Shown: one piece after another, positions 37,093 to 46,797 of the stretch | Layout: each line of letters begins with the position of its first letter | Position numbering within the stretch: the stretch's first letter is position 1 | Source of the DNA: CBDBND01 sp965262665 | GTDB lineage: Bacteria > Pseudomonadota > Alphaproteobacteria > Rhodospirillales > Rhodospirillaceae | Direction: 5' to 3' | DNA length: 64,000 bases | NCBI GenBank assembly: GCA_965262665.1 | Contig: CBDHFR010000003.1 | Location: forward strand, 930,001-994,000 | Translations under genes and position numbers: made by a program | Notes under the pieces: model-generated | What the model was told of the DNA's origin: nothing | The model's input: the letters and a program-made list of their open reading frames with translations, nothing else | Database searches by the model: none

Positions 37093-38049
37093 CTAGCCGT
37101 CGAGATTCATCCGTTCGATAAGGCTTTGCAGCACACCTTCCGCCTGATCGTTGGGCACCTGGCACGTTCCCGCGGCTTGGTGACCGCCACCGCCGATGGA
37201 CAGCATCAATTCGCCCACATTGGTTTTGGAGGACCGGTCGAAGATCGATTTACCAACGGCAAACACGGTATTTTGCATTTTCAGACCCCACATCACGTGA
37301 ATGGAAATGTTCTGTTCCGGGAACATGGCGTAGATCAAAAACCGGTTCGCGGCCCAGATGGTTTCCTCGTTACGCAAATCGAGAATGATCACGTTTTTAT
37401 GAACTGAGGCGCAACTTTCAATCTGTTCCTTGGCTTTGTTTTCATGTTCCACATACAGACTGACGCGTTCTTCCACGTCCGGCAGTTTGAGAATCTCTTC
37501 GATGGGCATTTCGACACACTTGTCGATCAATTCCATCATCAGCTGGTAGTTTGAGATGGTGAATTCGCGGAAACGGCCCAGACCCGTGCGCGCATCCATC
37601 AAGAAGTTCATCAGGTTCCAGCCTTGCGGATTGAGCACTTCGTCTTTGTTGAAGTCCGCTGCGTCTCCTTTGTCGACGGCGATCATCAAGTCATCACCGA
37701 TGCGCGGCATCTTGTCCTTGCCGCCAAACCAGTCGTAGACCACACGGGCTGCCGACGGCGCATTGGGGTCGATAATGTGATTGATTTTCTCGCCCACCCG
37801 GATGGTTTCACTCTCGTGGTGGTCAAAAGCAATCTTGACCGCGTCCACATAGGGCAGGTTGGTGGTGATGTCGTTGCTGGTGATTTCGATCACGCCGTCC
37901 TGCATATCCTTCGGATGGACGAACTTGATTTCTTCAATCAAATTCAGCTCCTTGAGGATGGCGGCACAGACCAGGCCATCGAAATCACTGCGTGTGACAA
38001 GGCGATATTTAACGCCAGAATTAAAAAGGTCGTCAGGGCTGACGGTCAT
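37093..38049 (-). CDS. DHH-family phosphoesterase
   Basis: 318 residues. The DHH motifs are seen as TRSDFDGLVCAA and AFDHHESE; the C-terminal DHHA1-type glycine-rich motif is IGGGGHQAAGTCQV. This layout is shared by exopolyphosphatase-like and oligoribonuclease (NrnA-like) proteins; the true substrate is not determined. GAGGGGAG precedes the ATG at 38049. It lies about 115 bases from zapE on the same strand and may precede it in transcription. Confidence 0.85.
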   Translation of the reverse strand: MTVSPDDLFNSGVKYRLVTRSDFDGLVCAAILKELNLIEEIKFVHPKDMQDGVIEITSNDITTNLPYVDAVKIAFDHHESETIRVGEKINHIIDPNAPSAARVVYDWFGGKDKMPRIGDDLMIAVDKGDAADFNKDEVLNPQGWNLMNFLMDARTGLGRFREFTISNYQLMMELIDKCVEMPIEEILKLPDVEERVSLYVEHENKAKEQIESCASVHKNVIILDLRNEETIWAANRFLIYAMFPEQNISIHVMWGLKMQNTVFAVGKSIFDRSSKTNVGELMLSIGGGGHQAAGTCQVPNDQAEGVLQSLIERMNLDG

Positions 38050-38195
38050 GGAAAACTCCCCTCGACTTATGCGCGTCCCGCGCCAAAGATAAACAGGAAA
38101 GCTTGGACGTGACAACGCCTCTCGCCTTCCTTGACCACGGACCTACGAAGGATCACACAACGGTGCAACCGGGAATATACGATTTGGAAGATAGA

Positions 38196-38537
38196 ATGAT
38201 CCGCGGTCTTCGCCCCAAGGCTCAAATCCGCTCCACAAGGGCCTGGATTATAGCGGTTTTTCTGATGAGTAGCGTAGTCAGTGGATGCGCCTCAGAACCT
38301 TTTGTGGACGGCCGGAGGGAAGCCGGATCGACTCGCAATATTGGCCCATCGACTCTCAACCGTGTGGCGATTTGCTTCAACGGCCGCACCACACCGGAGG
38401 AGGCCGTGCTGGAATTGGCCGAATCCGAATGTGCCAAGACGGACCGGGCGCCCCGTTATGAGGGACAAGACAGATTTGACTGCACCTGGGGCAACCCCAG
38501 CCGTGCCTTCTTCCGCTGTGTCGCCCCTGAACAATGA
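38196..38537 (+). CDS. Small putative lipoprotein
   Basis: 113 residues; the ATG with GGAAG upstream gives a basic N-terminus, one hydrophobic segment and a lipobox-like SSVVSGCAS. The mature part has four further cysteines (VAICFNG, SECAKTD, FDCTWG, FRCVAPE), which suggests disulfides. It is a small secreted or lipid-anchored protein of unknown function. It lies 31 bases upstream of the P-loop protein gene and may share its transcript. Confidence 0.65.
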   Translation: MIRGLRPKAQIRSTRAWIIAVFLMSSVVSGCASEPFVDGRREAGSTRNIGPSTLNRVAICFNGRTTPEEAVLELAESECAKTDRAPRYEGQDRFDCTWGNPSRAFFRCVAPEQ

Positions 38538-38567
38538 CCCCTCTGGGGGTCCACGGAGGACGTTGAG

Positions 38568-39119
38568 ATGGCGCGCGCCAAGCCAGACCACCAGATTCAT
38601 CTGATCTGCGGATCCACCGGTGCGGGCAAGTCCACCTATGCGTTGGATTTGTGCGGCAAGATCGGCGGCGTTCACCTTTCCATCGACGAATGGATGGTCA
38701 CTTTGTTCTGGGACGACAGCCCGCAACCGATTGAATTCGAATGGACCATCGAGCGGGTCAACCGCTGTGAGGCACAGATGTGGGCCATGGCCCAGCAGCT
38801 CACCCAATACGGCATCCCTGCCGTGCTGGATCTGGGTTTCACGACGCGGGACCACCGCATGAAGTTTGCCCGGCTGGCGACGGAGAGCGGGTTGTCGGCG
38901 CAGCTGCACTTTCTCGATCTGCCCCGTGACGAGCGCTGGCAGCGGGTCAAAGCCCGCAACGCCGCCAAGGACGCGGCCAAGAAGGGTAAAAGCAAGCCAG
39001 TTGGTAAAGCCTTTCAGCTGGAGGTGGACAAAGAAATGTTCAACTTCGTCGAAGACATGTGGGAACCGCCGGACGACGCCGAGATGGAAGTCCTCAGCGG
39101 CGTGCGTGTGACGGAGTGA
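38568..39119 (+). CDS. P-loop kinase-like ATP-binding protein (AAA_33 type)
   Basis: 183 residues. Walker A is ICGSTGAGKSTYA; the lid region has LDLPRDERWQRVKARN, typical of small P-loop kinases of the AAA_33 family (zeta-toxin/chloramphenicol phosphotransferase-like fold). The acceptor is unknown. GGAGGACGTTGAG precedes the ATG. Its 3' end overlaps the remnant of the convergent paiB-like gene by about 26 bases. Confidence 0.8.
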   Translation: MARAKPDHQIHLICGSTGAGKSTYALDLCGKIGGVHLSIDEWMVTLFWDDSPQPIEFEWTIERVNRCEAQMWAMAQQLTQYGIPAVLDLGFTTRDHRMKFARLATESGLSAQLHFLDLPRDERWQRVKARNAAKDAAKKGKSKPVGKAFQLEVDKEMFNFVEDMWEPPDDAEMEVLSGVRVTE

Positions 39120-39647
39120 TTAGCTTGGCTTTGGCTTGCGGCGTCTTGATCGGCATAACCACACTGACGATGCCCTTGATTATGCGGGCATGGACTTCGG
39201 GATCCATACGCTGTGGGGTCCACGGTGCTTTCGGCGCGAGATGAGGCTCTTCCTGCGCAGCCAGCGCCTCCCCAGGTGCGCCGCGTTTTGATCGTCCGGG
39301 ATGATCGTTGGTTTACCGGTGACATGCACCGCCACATAATTCCAGGTGGGAACTAAACCGTCGGTCTCGTACCAGTCCGGTGAAATGTAGGCATGGGGCC
39401 CAGAGAAAATGGCCAATGCTTCGTGCGCACCGTCGAACAGTTCCCAGATCGGATTTTGTTTGGCGACGTGAAAGTGCAGGCGGCCGAACTTACCGTGATC
39501 AGTTTCAATCATCGTCGGCACATGCACGGCCTCAATTGAGCCGCCCTTGTCAGTGACACAAATAAGCGCAAAGGGGTTTTGTTTCAGGACGGCATGCGCC
39601 GCCGTGAGGTTGTTCTGTTCAAATTGTTTGGGCGTATACATTTTCAC
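39094..39647 (-). pseudogene. paiB: PaiB-like FMN-binding protein, frameshifted
   Basis: The intact N-terminal part shows PaiB features: MYTPKQFEQNN, HVPTMIETDHGKFGRLHFHVAKQNP, AIFSGPHAYISPDWY and VPTWNYVAVHVTG. Near 39270 one base is missing from a C-run on the plus strand, and the true continuation (EALAAQEEPHLAPKAPW, then GIVSVVMPIKTPQAKAKL) is read in another frame up to a stop at 39094. PaiB proteins bind flavin and were first described as negative regulators of sporulation/protease genes. A one-base sequencing error would restore most of it. Confidence 0.75.
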
Positions 39648-39661
39648 TTCTCCAAAACCAC

Positions 39662-39689
39662 AAAGGCCGCCGGGAAACCGGCGGCCTTT
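39662..39689 (-). terminator. Intrinsic terminator hairpin after sdhB
   Basis: A perfect 12-base stem (AAAGGCCGCCGG pairing with CCGGCGGCCTTT) around a four-base loop. On the minus strand it lies 26 bases after the sdhB stop and is followed by a T-rich stretch, so it likely ends the sdhCDAB transcript before the paiB-like gene. Confidence 0.8.
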
Positions 39690-39714
39690 GACGTGAACAC
39701 ATAAAGGAAACCGG

Positions 39715-40497
39715 TTAGCCGAGGCGCTCCACCATCTTGGATTTGATATCGGCGATCGCTTTCGCGGGATTCAAACCCTTGGGGCAGGCGTTGGTGCAAT
39801 TCATGATGGTGTGGCAGCGGTAAAGCCGGAATGGGTCTTCCAACTGGTCGAGCCGTTCGCCGGCGGCTTCGTCACGACTGTCATTGATCCAGCGGGCTGC
39901 CTGCAACAGCACGGCCGGACCCAGATAACGATCGCTGTTCCACCAATAGCTCGGGCAGCTGGTGGTGCAGCAGAAACAGAGAATGCATTCCCACAGGCCG
40001 TCCAACTTGGCCCGTTCTTCCGGTGATTGCTTACGCTCCGCATTGGGCGGCGGCGGGGTGTCCGCCTTAATCCACGGCTCGATGGAGGTGAGCTGGGCGT
40101 AGATGTGGTCCACATCGGGCACCAGGTCCTTGATCACCGGCAGGTGGGGCAGCGGATAAACTTTCACGTTGTCGCGGCATTCGTCGATGGGTTTGAGACA
40201 GGCCAGCGTATTGCGGCCGTCGATGTTCATGGCGCAGGAGCCGCAGATGCCCTCCCGGCAGGAGCGGCGCAGGGTTACGGTCTGGTCCATCTCGTCTTTG
40301 ATTTTCAAAAGGGCATCGAGAACCATCGGCCCGCAGCTGTCCATGTCGACGTCGTAGGTGTCGACGCGCGGGTTCTCGCCAGTGTCCGGATCGTAGCGGT
40401 AGACGGAAAAGGCCCGGGTGTTAGAAGCACCGTCCGGCGCCGGATGGGTTTTGCCCTTTTGGACCTTGGAATTCTTGGGCAAGAAGAATTCGAACAT
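39715..40497 (-). CDS. sdhB: Succinate dehydrogenase iron-sulfur subunit
   Basis: 260 residues. The [2Fe-2S] ligands are in CREGICGSCAMNIDG with a later Cys in LACLKP; the [4Fe-4S] and [3Fe-4S] ligands are in CILCFCCTTSCPSYWW and CHTIMNCTNACPKGL. It transfers electrons from SdhA flavin to quinone at the membrane. AGGAGAGAA precedes the ATG. It is the last gene of sdhC-sdhD-sdhA-sdhB. Confidence 0.97.
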   Translation of the reverse strand: MFEFFLPKNSKVQKGKTHPAPDGASNTRAFSVYRYDPDTGENPRVDTYDVDMDSCGPMVLDALLKIKDEMDQTVTLRRSCREGICGSCAMNIDGRNTLACLKPIDECRDNVKVYPLPHLPVIKDLVPDVDHIYAQLTSIEPWIKADTPPPPNAERKQSPEERAKLDGLWECILCFCCTTSCPSYWWNSDRYLGPAVLLQAARWINDSRDEAAGERLDQLEDPFRLYRCHTIMNCTNACPKGLNPAKAIADIKSKMVERLG

Positions 40498-40527
40498 ACC
40501 GTTCTCTCCTGCTTAATTCACGCGAGC

Positions 40528-42312
40528 CTAGTACACTCGAGCTCTTGGCTCGATGTATTCGACTTCGTCGGACAAGGTGTAGGTGTGCGCCGGCCGGTAA
40601 TCGAGACGGATCGACCAGTCTTCGTTCACGTAGGCCAGGGTGTGTTTCATCCAATTTTCATCATCACGGTCGGGATAATCCTCGTGGGCATGGGCACCGC
40701 GGCTTTCGTGCCGGGCTTCCGCGCCGATGATGGTGCACAGCGCGCAGGCCATCAGGTTGTCCAGTTCCAATGTCTCGATGAGATCGGTGTTGAAGATGAG
40801 ACTGCGATCGGACACCCGGACATCGCCAACCGTGCCGGCGATTTGCGCCATTTTGTCGCAGCCCTGTTTCAAAGTCTTAGAGGTGCGGAACACCGCCGCG
40901 TCGTTTTGCATGGCGTGTTGCATGTTACTGCGGACTTCGGCCGTCGGTGCGCTACCGTTGGCATTGCGCGCCTTATCGAGACGGCTCAAGGCATACTCTT
41001 CGGAACCACCCGGTAGAGTGGCCAGGGTGGCGCCCGGCTTGAGAATATCAGCACAACGCAGTGCCGCAGCCCGGCCGAAGACGACGATATCAAGAAGCGA
41101 GTTGGTGCCGAGGCGGTTGGCGCCGTGAACCGAGACACTGGCGCATTCGCCGACAGCCATAAGGCCGGGGAACACCGCATCGCGGTTATCTGCCGTGGGT
41201 TTGAGCACTTCGCCGAGATAATTGGTGGGAATGCCGCCCATGTTGTAGTGCACCGTCGGAATCACCGGTGCCGGATCCTTGGTGGCATCGACGCCAGCGA
41301 AAATTTGCGTCGTTTCGGTGATGCCGGGCAGCCGTTCCCACAACACATCGGCGCCCAGGTGCTCCAGGTGCAGATAGATGTGGTCCTTATCGGGACCGAC
41401 GCCGCGGCCTTCGCGGATTTCCATGGTCATGGCCCGGGAGACCACATCGCGCGAGGCCAGGTCCTTGGCCGTCGGCGCGTAGCGTTCCATGAAGCGGTCG
41501 CCTTCGGAATTGGTCAGGTAGCCGCCTTCGCCGCGCGCGCCTTCAGTAATCAGCACACCGGCGCCGTAAATACCGGTGGGGTGAAACTGGACGAACTCCA
41601 TGTCCTGCAAGGGTAGACTGGCACGAGCGACCATGGCGTTGCCGTCGCCGGTACAGGTGTGCGCTGAGGTGCAGGAGAAGTATGAGCGGCCGTAGCCGCC
41701 GGTGGCCAGCACGACCGTCTGGCCGCGGAAGCGGTGAATTTCGCCGGTGGCCATGTCGATGGCCACAACCCCGTGGCAGCGTTCGCCGTCGGTGATCAGG
41801 TCAATGGCGAAGTATTCGACAAAGAACTCCGCGCTGTGTTTCAGGCTTTGCTGATAGAGGGTGTGCAATATGGCATGGCCGGTGCGATCCGCCGCCGCGC
41901 AAGCCCGCTGCACCGGTGCTTCGCCGAAGTTGCGCATATGGCCGCCGAAGGGGCGTTGATAAATTTTACCGTCTGGTATGCGCGAGAACGGCACTCCGTA
42001 GTGTTCCAGTTCGCGGACGGCTGGAATGGCCTCCCGGCACATGTATTCAATGGCGTCCTGGTCACCGAGCCAGTCGGACCCTTTGACCGTGTCGTACATG
42101 TGCCATTCCCATTTGTCCTCGGCCATGTTGCCGAGCGCCGCGCCGATACCGCCCTGGGCGGCAACCGTATGACTGCGGGTGGGAAACACTTTGGTGATAC
42201 AGGCGGTCTTAAACCCCTTCTCAACCATGCCGAAGGTTGCACGCAATCCAGCGCCACCGGCGCCGACAACGATGACATCGTAGTCATGATCAATAATGTC
42301 GTAGGCGGCCAT
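40528..42312 (-). CDS. sdhA: Succinate dehydrogenase flavoprotein subunit
   Basis: 594 residues. The FAD-binding fold is VVGAGGAGLRATFG; the covalent FAD His is in RSHTVAAQGGIGAALGN; the catalytic region has LITEGARGEGGYLTN and HYNMGGIPTNYLGEV. The C-terminal domain is complete. The ATG giving MAAYDIIDHDYDVIVVG is preferred over an upstream start that would overlap sdhD. It lies 4 bases after the sdhD stop and is co-transcribed. Confidence 0.97.
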   Translation of the reverse strand: MAAYDIIDHDYDVIVVGAGGAGLRATFGMVEKGFKTACITKVFPTRSHTVAAQGGIGAALGNMAEDKWEWHMYDTVKGSDWLGDQDAIEYMCREAIPAVRELEHYGVPFSRIPDGKIYQRPFGGHMRNFGEAPVQRACAAADRTGHAILHTLYQQSLKHSAEFFVEYFAIDLITDGERCHGVVAIDMATGEIHRFRGQTVVLATGGYGRSYFSCTSAHTCTGDGNAMVARASLPLQDMEFVQFHPTGIYGAGVLITEGARGEGGYLTNSEGDRFMERYAPTAKDLASRDVVSRAMTMEIREGRGVGPDKDHIYLHLEHLGADVLWERLPGITETTQIFAGVDATKDPAPVIPTVHYNMGGIPTNYLGEVLKPTADNRDAVFPGLMAVGECASVSVHGANRLGTNSLLDIVVFGRAAALRCADILKPGATLATLPGGSEEYALSRLDKARNANGSAPTAEVRSNMQHAMQNDAAVFRTSKTLKQGCDKMAQIAGTVGDVRVSDRSLIFNTDLIETLELDNLMACALCTIIGAEARHESRGAHAHEDYPDRDDENWMKHTLAYVNEDWSIRLDYRPAHTYTLSDEVEYIEPRARVY

Positions 42313-42316
42313 GGGA

Positions 42317-42697
42317 TCAGCCCTTAAACGCAATGGTGAGAATGGAAACGATGGACAAGGTCGCCAGCGCATAGCAGGCGAACTTTGTGAGGATCGTCAT
42401 GGTCGTGCGGTAGCCGTGATCGCTGATGTAATCCTCATAAACCACCTGCATGCCCAGTTGGGCATGATGAAAGCTAACACCAATGAGCAGGATCATAAGC
42501 GTGGCGTTCACCGGTTTGCCGAACCAGAATAGGAACTCGGCATGACCCGTGCCCGCCAAACCAATCAGCGACGCGACGAACCATAGAGATAATGGAATCA
42601 AGGCAATGGCGGTGAGCCGCTGCAGCCACCAGTGGTGGGCGCCTTCCTTGGCGGAACCGAGACCGCGGGCGTGACCAAGTGCGGAGCGTAAGGACAT
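42317..42697 (-). CDS. sdhD: Succinate dehydrogenase membrane anchor subunit
   Basis: About 126 residues with three transmembrane helices. The family start GSAKEGAHHWWLQRLTAIAL and the helix-2 segment SFHHAQLGMQVVYEDYI, which carries the likely haem-ligand His, are present. A perfect AGGAGG lies just before the ATG at 42697. It is the quinone-binding anchor with SdhC. Confidence 0.93.
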   Translation of the reverse strand: MSLRSALGHARGLGSAKEGAHHWWLQRLTAIALIPLSLWFVASLIGLAGTGHAEFLFWFGKPVNATLMILLIGVSFHHAQLGMQVVYEDYISDHGYRTTMTILTKFACYALATLSIVSILTIAFKG

Positions 42698-42706
42698 GGC
42701 CACCTC

Positions 42707-43084
42707 CTATAAAACCAGGACCCAGGTCGCGACGGTCAGCGCGACTGAGCCTATGAGAACAACAACATCGGCGCGGCGGGTTTCTTCCAGCTCAAAGTAA
42801 CGGCCGAAATCCCAAAACAGATGCCTGAGCCCATTGCACAGGTGGTAGAACAGAGCGTAGGTAAACCCGAGCAAGATCAGCAGGCCCAGCCAGGTGCCGA
42901 GAAATGCCTGAACCTGCTCGTATTGCGCTTCACCATAGGCCGCCGCCGTGACCCACCATGCCAACAGCAAGGTGCCAAGGGTCAAACCGATCCCGGTCAT
43001 TCGATGAGTGATGGACATCAACGCCGTCAGCGGCAGGCGGTAGACCTGAAGGTGCGGCGAAAGAGGTCTGTCTGGAGTCGCCAT
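42707..43084 (-). CDS. sdhC: Succinate dehydrogenase cytochrome b556 subunit
   Basis: About 125 residues with three transmembrane helices. Signatures are RPLSPHLQVYRLPLTALMSI, then HRMTGIGL, and YHLCNGLRHLFWDFG, which includes the conserved haem-ligand region. It is the first gene of the sdh operon. The 220 bases upstream, shared with the divergent paralogue cluster, should contain the promoter; no specific regulatory site was identified. Confidence 0.94.
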   Translation of the reverse strand: MATPDRPLSPHLQVYRLPLTALMSITHRMTGIGLTLGTLLLAWWVTAAAYGEAQYEQVQAFLGTWLGLLILLGFTYALFYHLCNGLRHLFWDFGRYFELEETRRADVVVLIGSVALTVATWVLVL

Positions 43085-43306
43085 GATCATCCAAGCTCTT
43101 TATTTTAAAAAGGATTATCCCCACGAAACGCGCACTTTGCACTGCACCAGTGGTACCCCTGCCCCAGGGCCGAGTCAACGCAAGGGGCTCCATTTGGCTG
43201 GCGTCTGCTAGTGGATGCGTTGATGGATGGGCTAGCATCAACCACATAAACACAATCGTAATTGACTTGGCGAACTTGACCTGGGTTTGTCGAGTGGCGG
43301 GATGCA

Positions 43307-44087
43307 ATGACCATGACACTTTCAAGACGCGGAGCCATATTCAACACCTTGGCTGGGTTAGGAACCAGCGCAAGTCTGGTTGCGTCGCTGCGAGCATCCC
43401 TCTCTTTTGCCGGTGAAGTCGAAGACAATCCCAATGTCGTCCGCGCTCTCAATGGCGCCTATGAAATGCGCATCCTGTCGACGGGTCAGGTCTTTGGCCA
43501 TGAGCATTGGACCCTGTTCGTTCACCCTGACGGCACGCGCACCTTGTCGGTGCGGATGATCAACAACGACTTCAACCTGTTCCGCACCATCATCTACCGC
43601 GTCGATGAACGTTTCCGGCCTTTGGAATGTCATTTGAATTACTACCGTAATGGGGAACGGCAGGGATCAGCCTTGTTTCGCATCAGGGGAAATACACTGT
43701 CGGCGACAGCCGATATGCCAGCTCGGCAGTTGTCCCACGAGGTCGCCGTTCCTGATCAGTTTTCCATGGTCAATCACGCGGTGTCTGCGGAGGGTTGGCA
43801 CTTTTGGTACTGCCCCAAGGACAACGCCGTTCACGAAGCCACGCTATAACCTCCGGGTCGGCACTGATACGCCATTAGGTGTGATGGGCCATGTGCATAC
43901 GCGGTGGATTCAGTTTTTGGGTGAAGACGAAACAGAGACGCCGGCAGGAACTTTTACCTGCGACCGGTATGCCTTCGGCGAACCGTCGCGCATCTGGGTG
44001 CATGGCGAGGACCGCATGCCCGTTCGCCTGCGTTTCGCCGAAGCCGACCGGGAATTTGTGCTGTCGCAATGGCAGCCGTGGACGTGA
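43307..44087 (+). pseudogene. Secreted protein of unknown family, paralogue A of three, frameshifted
   Basis: The ATG starts a twin-arginine-like leader (LSRRGAIFNTLAG). The mature part has GHEHWTLFVHPDGTRTLSVR, RVDERFRPLECHLNYYRNG and DQFSMVNHAVSAEGWHFWY. Near 43845 one extra base shifts the frame; the true continuation (YNLRVGTDTPLGVMGH, then ETPAGTFTCDRY) is read to 44087. The PAGTF stretch recalls DUF3108-like beta proteins, but I do not recognise the family. Two further copies follow immediately on the same strand. Confidence 0.65.
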
Positions 44088-44101
44088 GGAAGGCAAAGGT
44101 G

Positions 44102-44856
44102 ATGAGATCGGTAAAGTTGTTATTCTTGTGCGGGTTATTGGCGACGACAAGCGCACCCGGCTTTGCCCAGACGAATGAAGAACCGCAATCCAACCCCAAC
44201 ATCGTACGCACCGCCAAGGGCGAATACACCTATATCAATCAGGACACCGGTGAGTTCACCGGGCATGAAGAGTGGTCGATGATCGTCGACCGCAGCGGAG
44301 TGCGCACCTTTAACATCACACAACGGTGGAACGAAAGAGACTATGTCGCCATAACGCTTCATCGTCTCGATTTGAATTTGCGGCCGGTCGAAACGTTTCA
44401 GACCAGATGGGATTCGGACGGCTGGCTGTCATCAGGAGTCTATTCAGTTGTTGAGAATACCGTCACCACCGTGGCGACTGGGCGCAGTGGCCGTACGACG
44501 CAGACACTGGAAGTGCCCGAGAAGTTTCATTGGTGCCGTACCCGTTGGCCACAGATGGCTTGCACTTCTGGTACGTGAACGCTGATGAAGGTGAGACCAT
44601 CAATGGTACCGTCTACAACATTCGGATCATGGACGAGCTCACCGGCGCAGCCATCGGTATGGTGCATGACGTTGAGCTGACCTACGTTGGGGAAGAATCA
44701 GTTACGACGGATGCCGGAACATTTGATACCAAGCATTTCAAAATGGGCGAGGATTCAGATTTTTGGATCATGGCCCGTGACGGCATTCTTGTCCGACTCA
44801 GTTACGGGTCCACGGGCACACGATACGATCGTACAGCTTTTGAAGAAGGCAACTGA
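44102..44856 (+). pseudogene. Secreted protein of unknown family, paralogue B, frameshifted
   Basis: The ATG is preceded by GAGGAAGG and followed by a signal peptide (LLFLCGLLATTSAPGFAQ). Shared family segments are GHEEWSMIVDRSGVRTFN and HRLDLNLRPVETFQ. Near 44524-44528 a T is missing from a run after EVPEKF, and the true continuation (LVPYPLATDGLHFWYVN, DAGTFDTKHFKMG) is read in the next frame to 44856. With one T restored the protein is a normal ~250-residue family member. A sequencing error is possible. Confidence 0.68.
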
Positions 44857-44915
44857 CATGTTGAAAATGCTCTTTAGTCTCTTCGCCTTATTCAGTACCG
44901 GCTCGGCTTGGGCTC

Positions 44916-45978
44916 TATAGCATTTCCGATTTATTCTGACGCATAGCCGTCAGCAACCAAGAAGTTCCTGCAGTGCTCGTGATTGAAGAGGCCGCAGACG
45001 TTACCGGCGGCTTTCCACAGATCATCGATGGTGCGGGGTTTTAAGCGCTTCATGTGAGCTTTGAACTTTGAAAATGCGAGCTCGATCGGGTTGAAGTCCG
45101 GCGCATAGGGCGGCAGGAACAAAAGCCATGCGCCCCGCTTTTCAACCGCCCGCCTGGCACCGTCGCGTTTGTCGGCCGGCAGATTGCCGGGGACAACAAC
45201 AGCGCCTTTTTGAAGGGTCGGGGCGCGTTGCGTTTTGATGTACTGCTCGAATGCATCACCGTCCATGGCGCCCTCGATCAAATCAGGGCACCCAGGGCGC
45301 GGTCAGGCCGTCACCGCGCAATCCGGCAATGAAGGTCATGGTTTTCCAATGACCATGGGGAATGGCGGCAACCATCCGCTGGCCGCTGGGACAGCGCCCC
45401 CGCAGGCGCGCCATTTTGGTATTGATACTTGTTTCGTCAAGGAACACGATCCTGCCGACCCGCTCGGGATGGGCCGGGAGCCGGGCCTGACGTTGGCGCC
45501 AAACCACGCGTGCTGCCTGCCCATCCGCGCGTTCCTGTTCACTGGCGTGGGCGGTTTTTTTAAAGCTGATCTTGCGCGCGCGGAACCAGTCATTAATCGT
45601 CGAAGTCGGCGCAATCACTTGGTGAACTTCGTCCAAACGCTCAGACAGCTCTTGCAGTGTCGGGTCTGGCGTCTCCTTAATCCAGCGCAGGATATCCTCG
45701 CCGTCAAGGATCAAGACGGCGCTGGCGCGACGGCCGTGGTTTGACCGCGACAGTCCCCTCGTCTTCATATCGCCCGCCATCCCGCACCGCCGAGCTTGCG
45801 CTCACCTCAAAAAGGGCCGTCGCCTGACGGCGCGACATGCCCGACGCCACTTTCCTCGCCAAACGAATACGCAGGTCTTCCGATACAGCCACGATGCCCC
45901 CGCCAAAGCGGCTATCGAATCAGTCCGCCAAGACCATGACAACAAAATTTTGATTCATTCAACCTCGGAAACGCTCTA
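44916..45978 (-). mobile_element. IS630-family element, type beta, copy A
   Basis: 1063 bases counting both TA target copies (44916-44917 and 45977-45978). The ends read TATAGCATTTCCG and, reversed, TAGAGCGTTTCCG; other copies have TAGAGC at both ends. Nearly identical to 59961-61023 and 62654-63716. Inserted in paralogue C. Confidence 0.9.
44931..45892 (-). pseudogene. IS630-family transposase in three frames (beta copy A)
   Basis: Three consecutive segments each lie in the +1 frame of the previous one: a helix-turn-helix part (LRIRLARKVASGMSRRQA), a middle part with the first catalytic Asp (IVFLDETSINTKMARLRG, IPHGHWKTMTF) and a C-terminal DDE part (NLPADKR, LPPYAPDFNPIELAFSK). The middle part ends CCC-TGA; skipping the T continues as DLIEGAMDG. 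All three copies share this layout. It is either a +1 recoded gene or a defective element moved in trans. Confidence 0.75.
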
Positions 45979-46797
45979 GATAACATCAACATCGTTCGCT
46001 GGGCCAAAGGCACCATTGAATACCGTTCGCTTTCAACCAGTGAAGTATCGGGCTCCGAAGAGTGGCACCTTACGGTCCATCCCGACGGCTCACGCACGCT
46101 CCATGCGCGCAACCGTTTGGACCTCGCCGGATACCAGCGCCATGTCACCTATCGGGTAGCGGAAAATTTTAGGCCTCTGGAAGTAACGGCGGTGTATTGG
46201 GTCAACGGGGAATGGCGTGGCACCGGTTTGTTTGCCATCGACGGCAATCACATGGATGCCATTGTTAAAACGCCCGATGGCATGATCCAGCAAGCACGGG
46301 CGGTGCCCGATCATTTTTCTATGATCCCGCACCCGCTTGCCACCAACGCCTGGCCTACCTGGCATTACGACAGAGCTGCCGGCGGACCGCAAATCATAAC
46401 GGTGTACGACATGGATGCGGGCGCCCAGGCGGTCAGTTCCATGCTCGGCAAGATGTACGATTAAAGCCTCACCTTCATTGGTGAAGAGGAGATGACCACG
46501 CCGGCGGGAACATTTGACGTCGATCATTTCCGCATCGATGACGCAGTTGACCTATACATCACCGGTCCCGATGCCCTGATGGTCCGGTTTCAATGGCTCC
46601 CGACCGACCGTGACTATGTGTTGACCAGCTTGGAAACAGGACCATAGGGGATGGATAGGAAATCATTCAGGAGATGATCAAGAAGCAGGAAAAGTCCCTA
46701 TTTCGTCCGATTACCCTTTGGTGATCTGGACTCATACGCTGCCAAATCCGTTATACTATGGCCCAGCCAATCAGCGCCTTTCACCGAGGACCGAAGC

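Larger units (their letters stand above)
44858..46647 (+). pseudogene. Secreted protein of unknown family, paralogue C, IS-interrupted and with in-frame stop
   Basis: The ATG at 44858 gives a signal peptide (LFALFSTGSAWAL), interrupted by an IS630-type element at 44916-45978. Removing the element and one TA rejoins the frame exactly at AL-DNINIVRWAKG. The rest shows the family pattern: GSEEWHLTVHPDGSRTLHAR, RVAENFRPLEV, DHFSMIPHPLATNAW. TAA at 46462-46464 then interrupts the same frame, which continues with TTPAGTFDVDHF to a stop at 46647. The two independent lesions exclude a single sequencing error. Confidence 0.75.
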
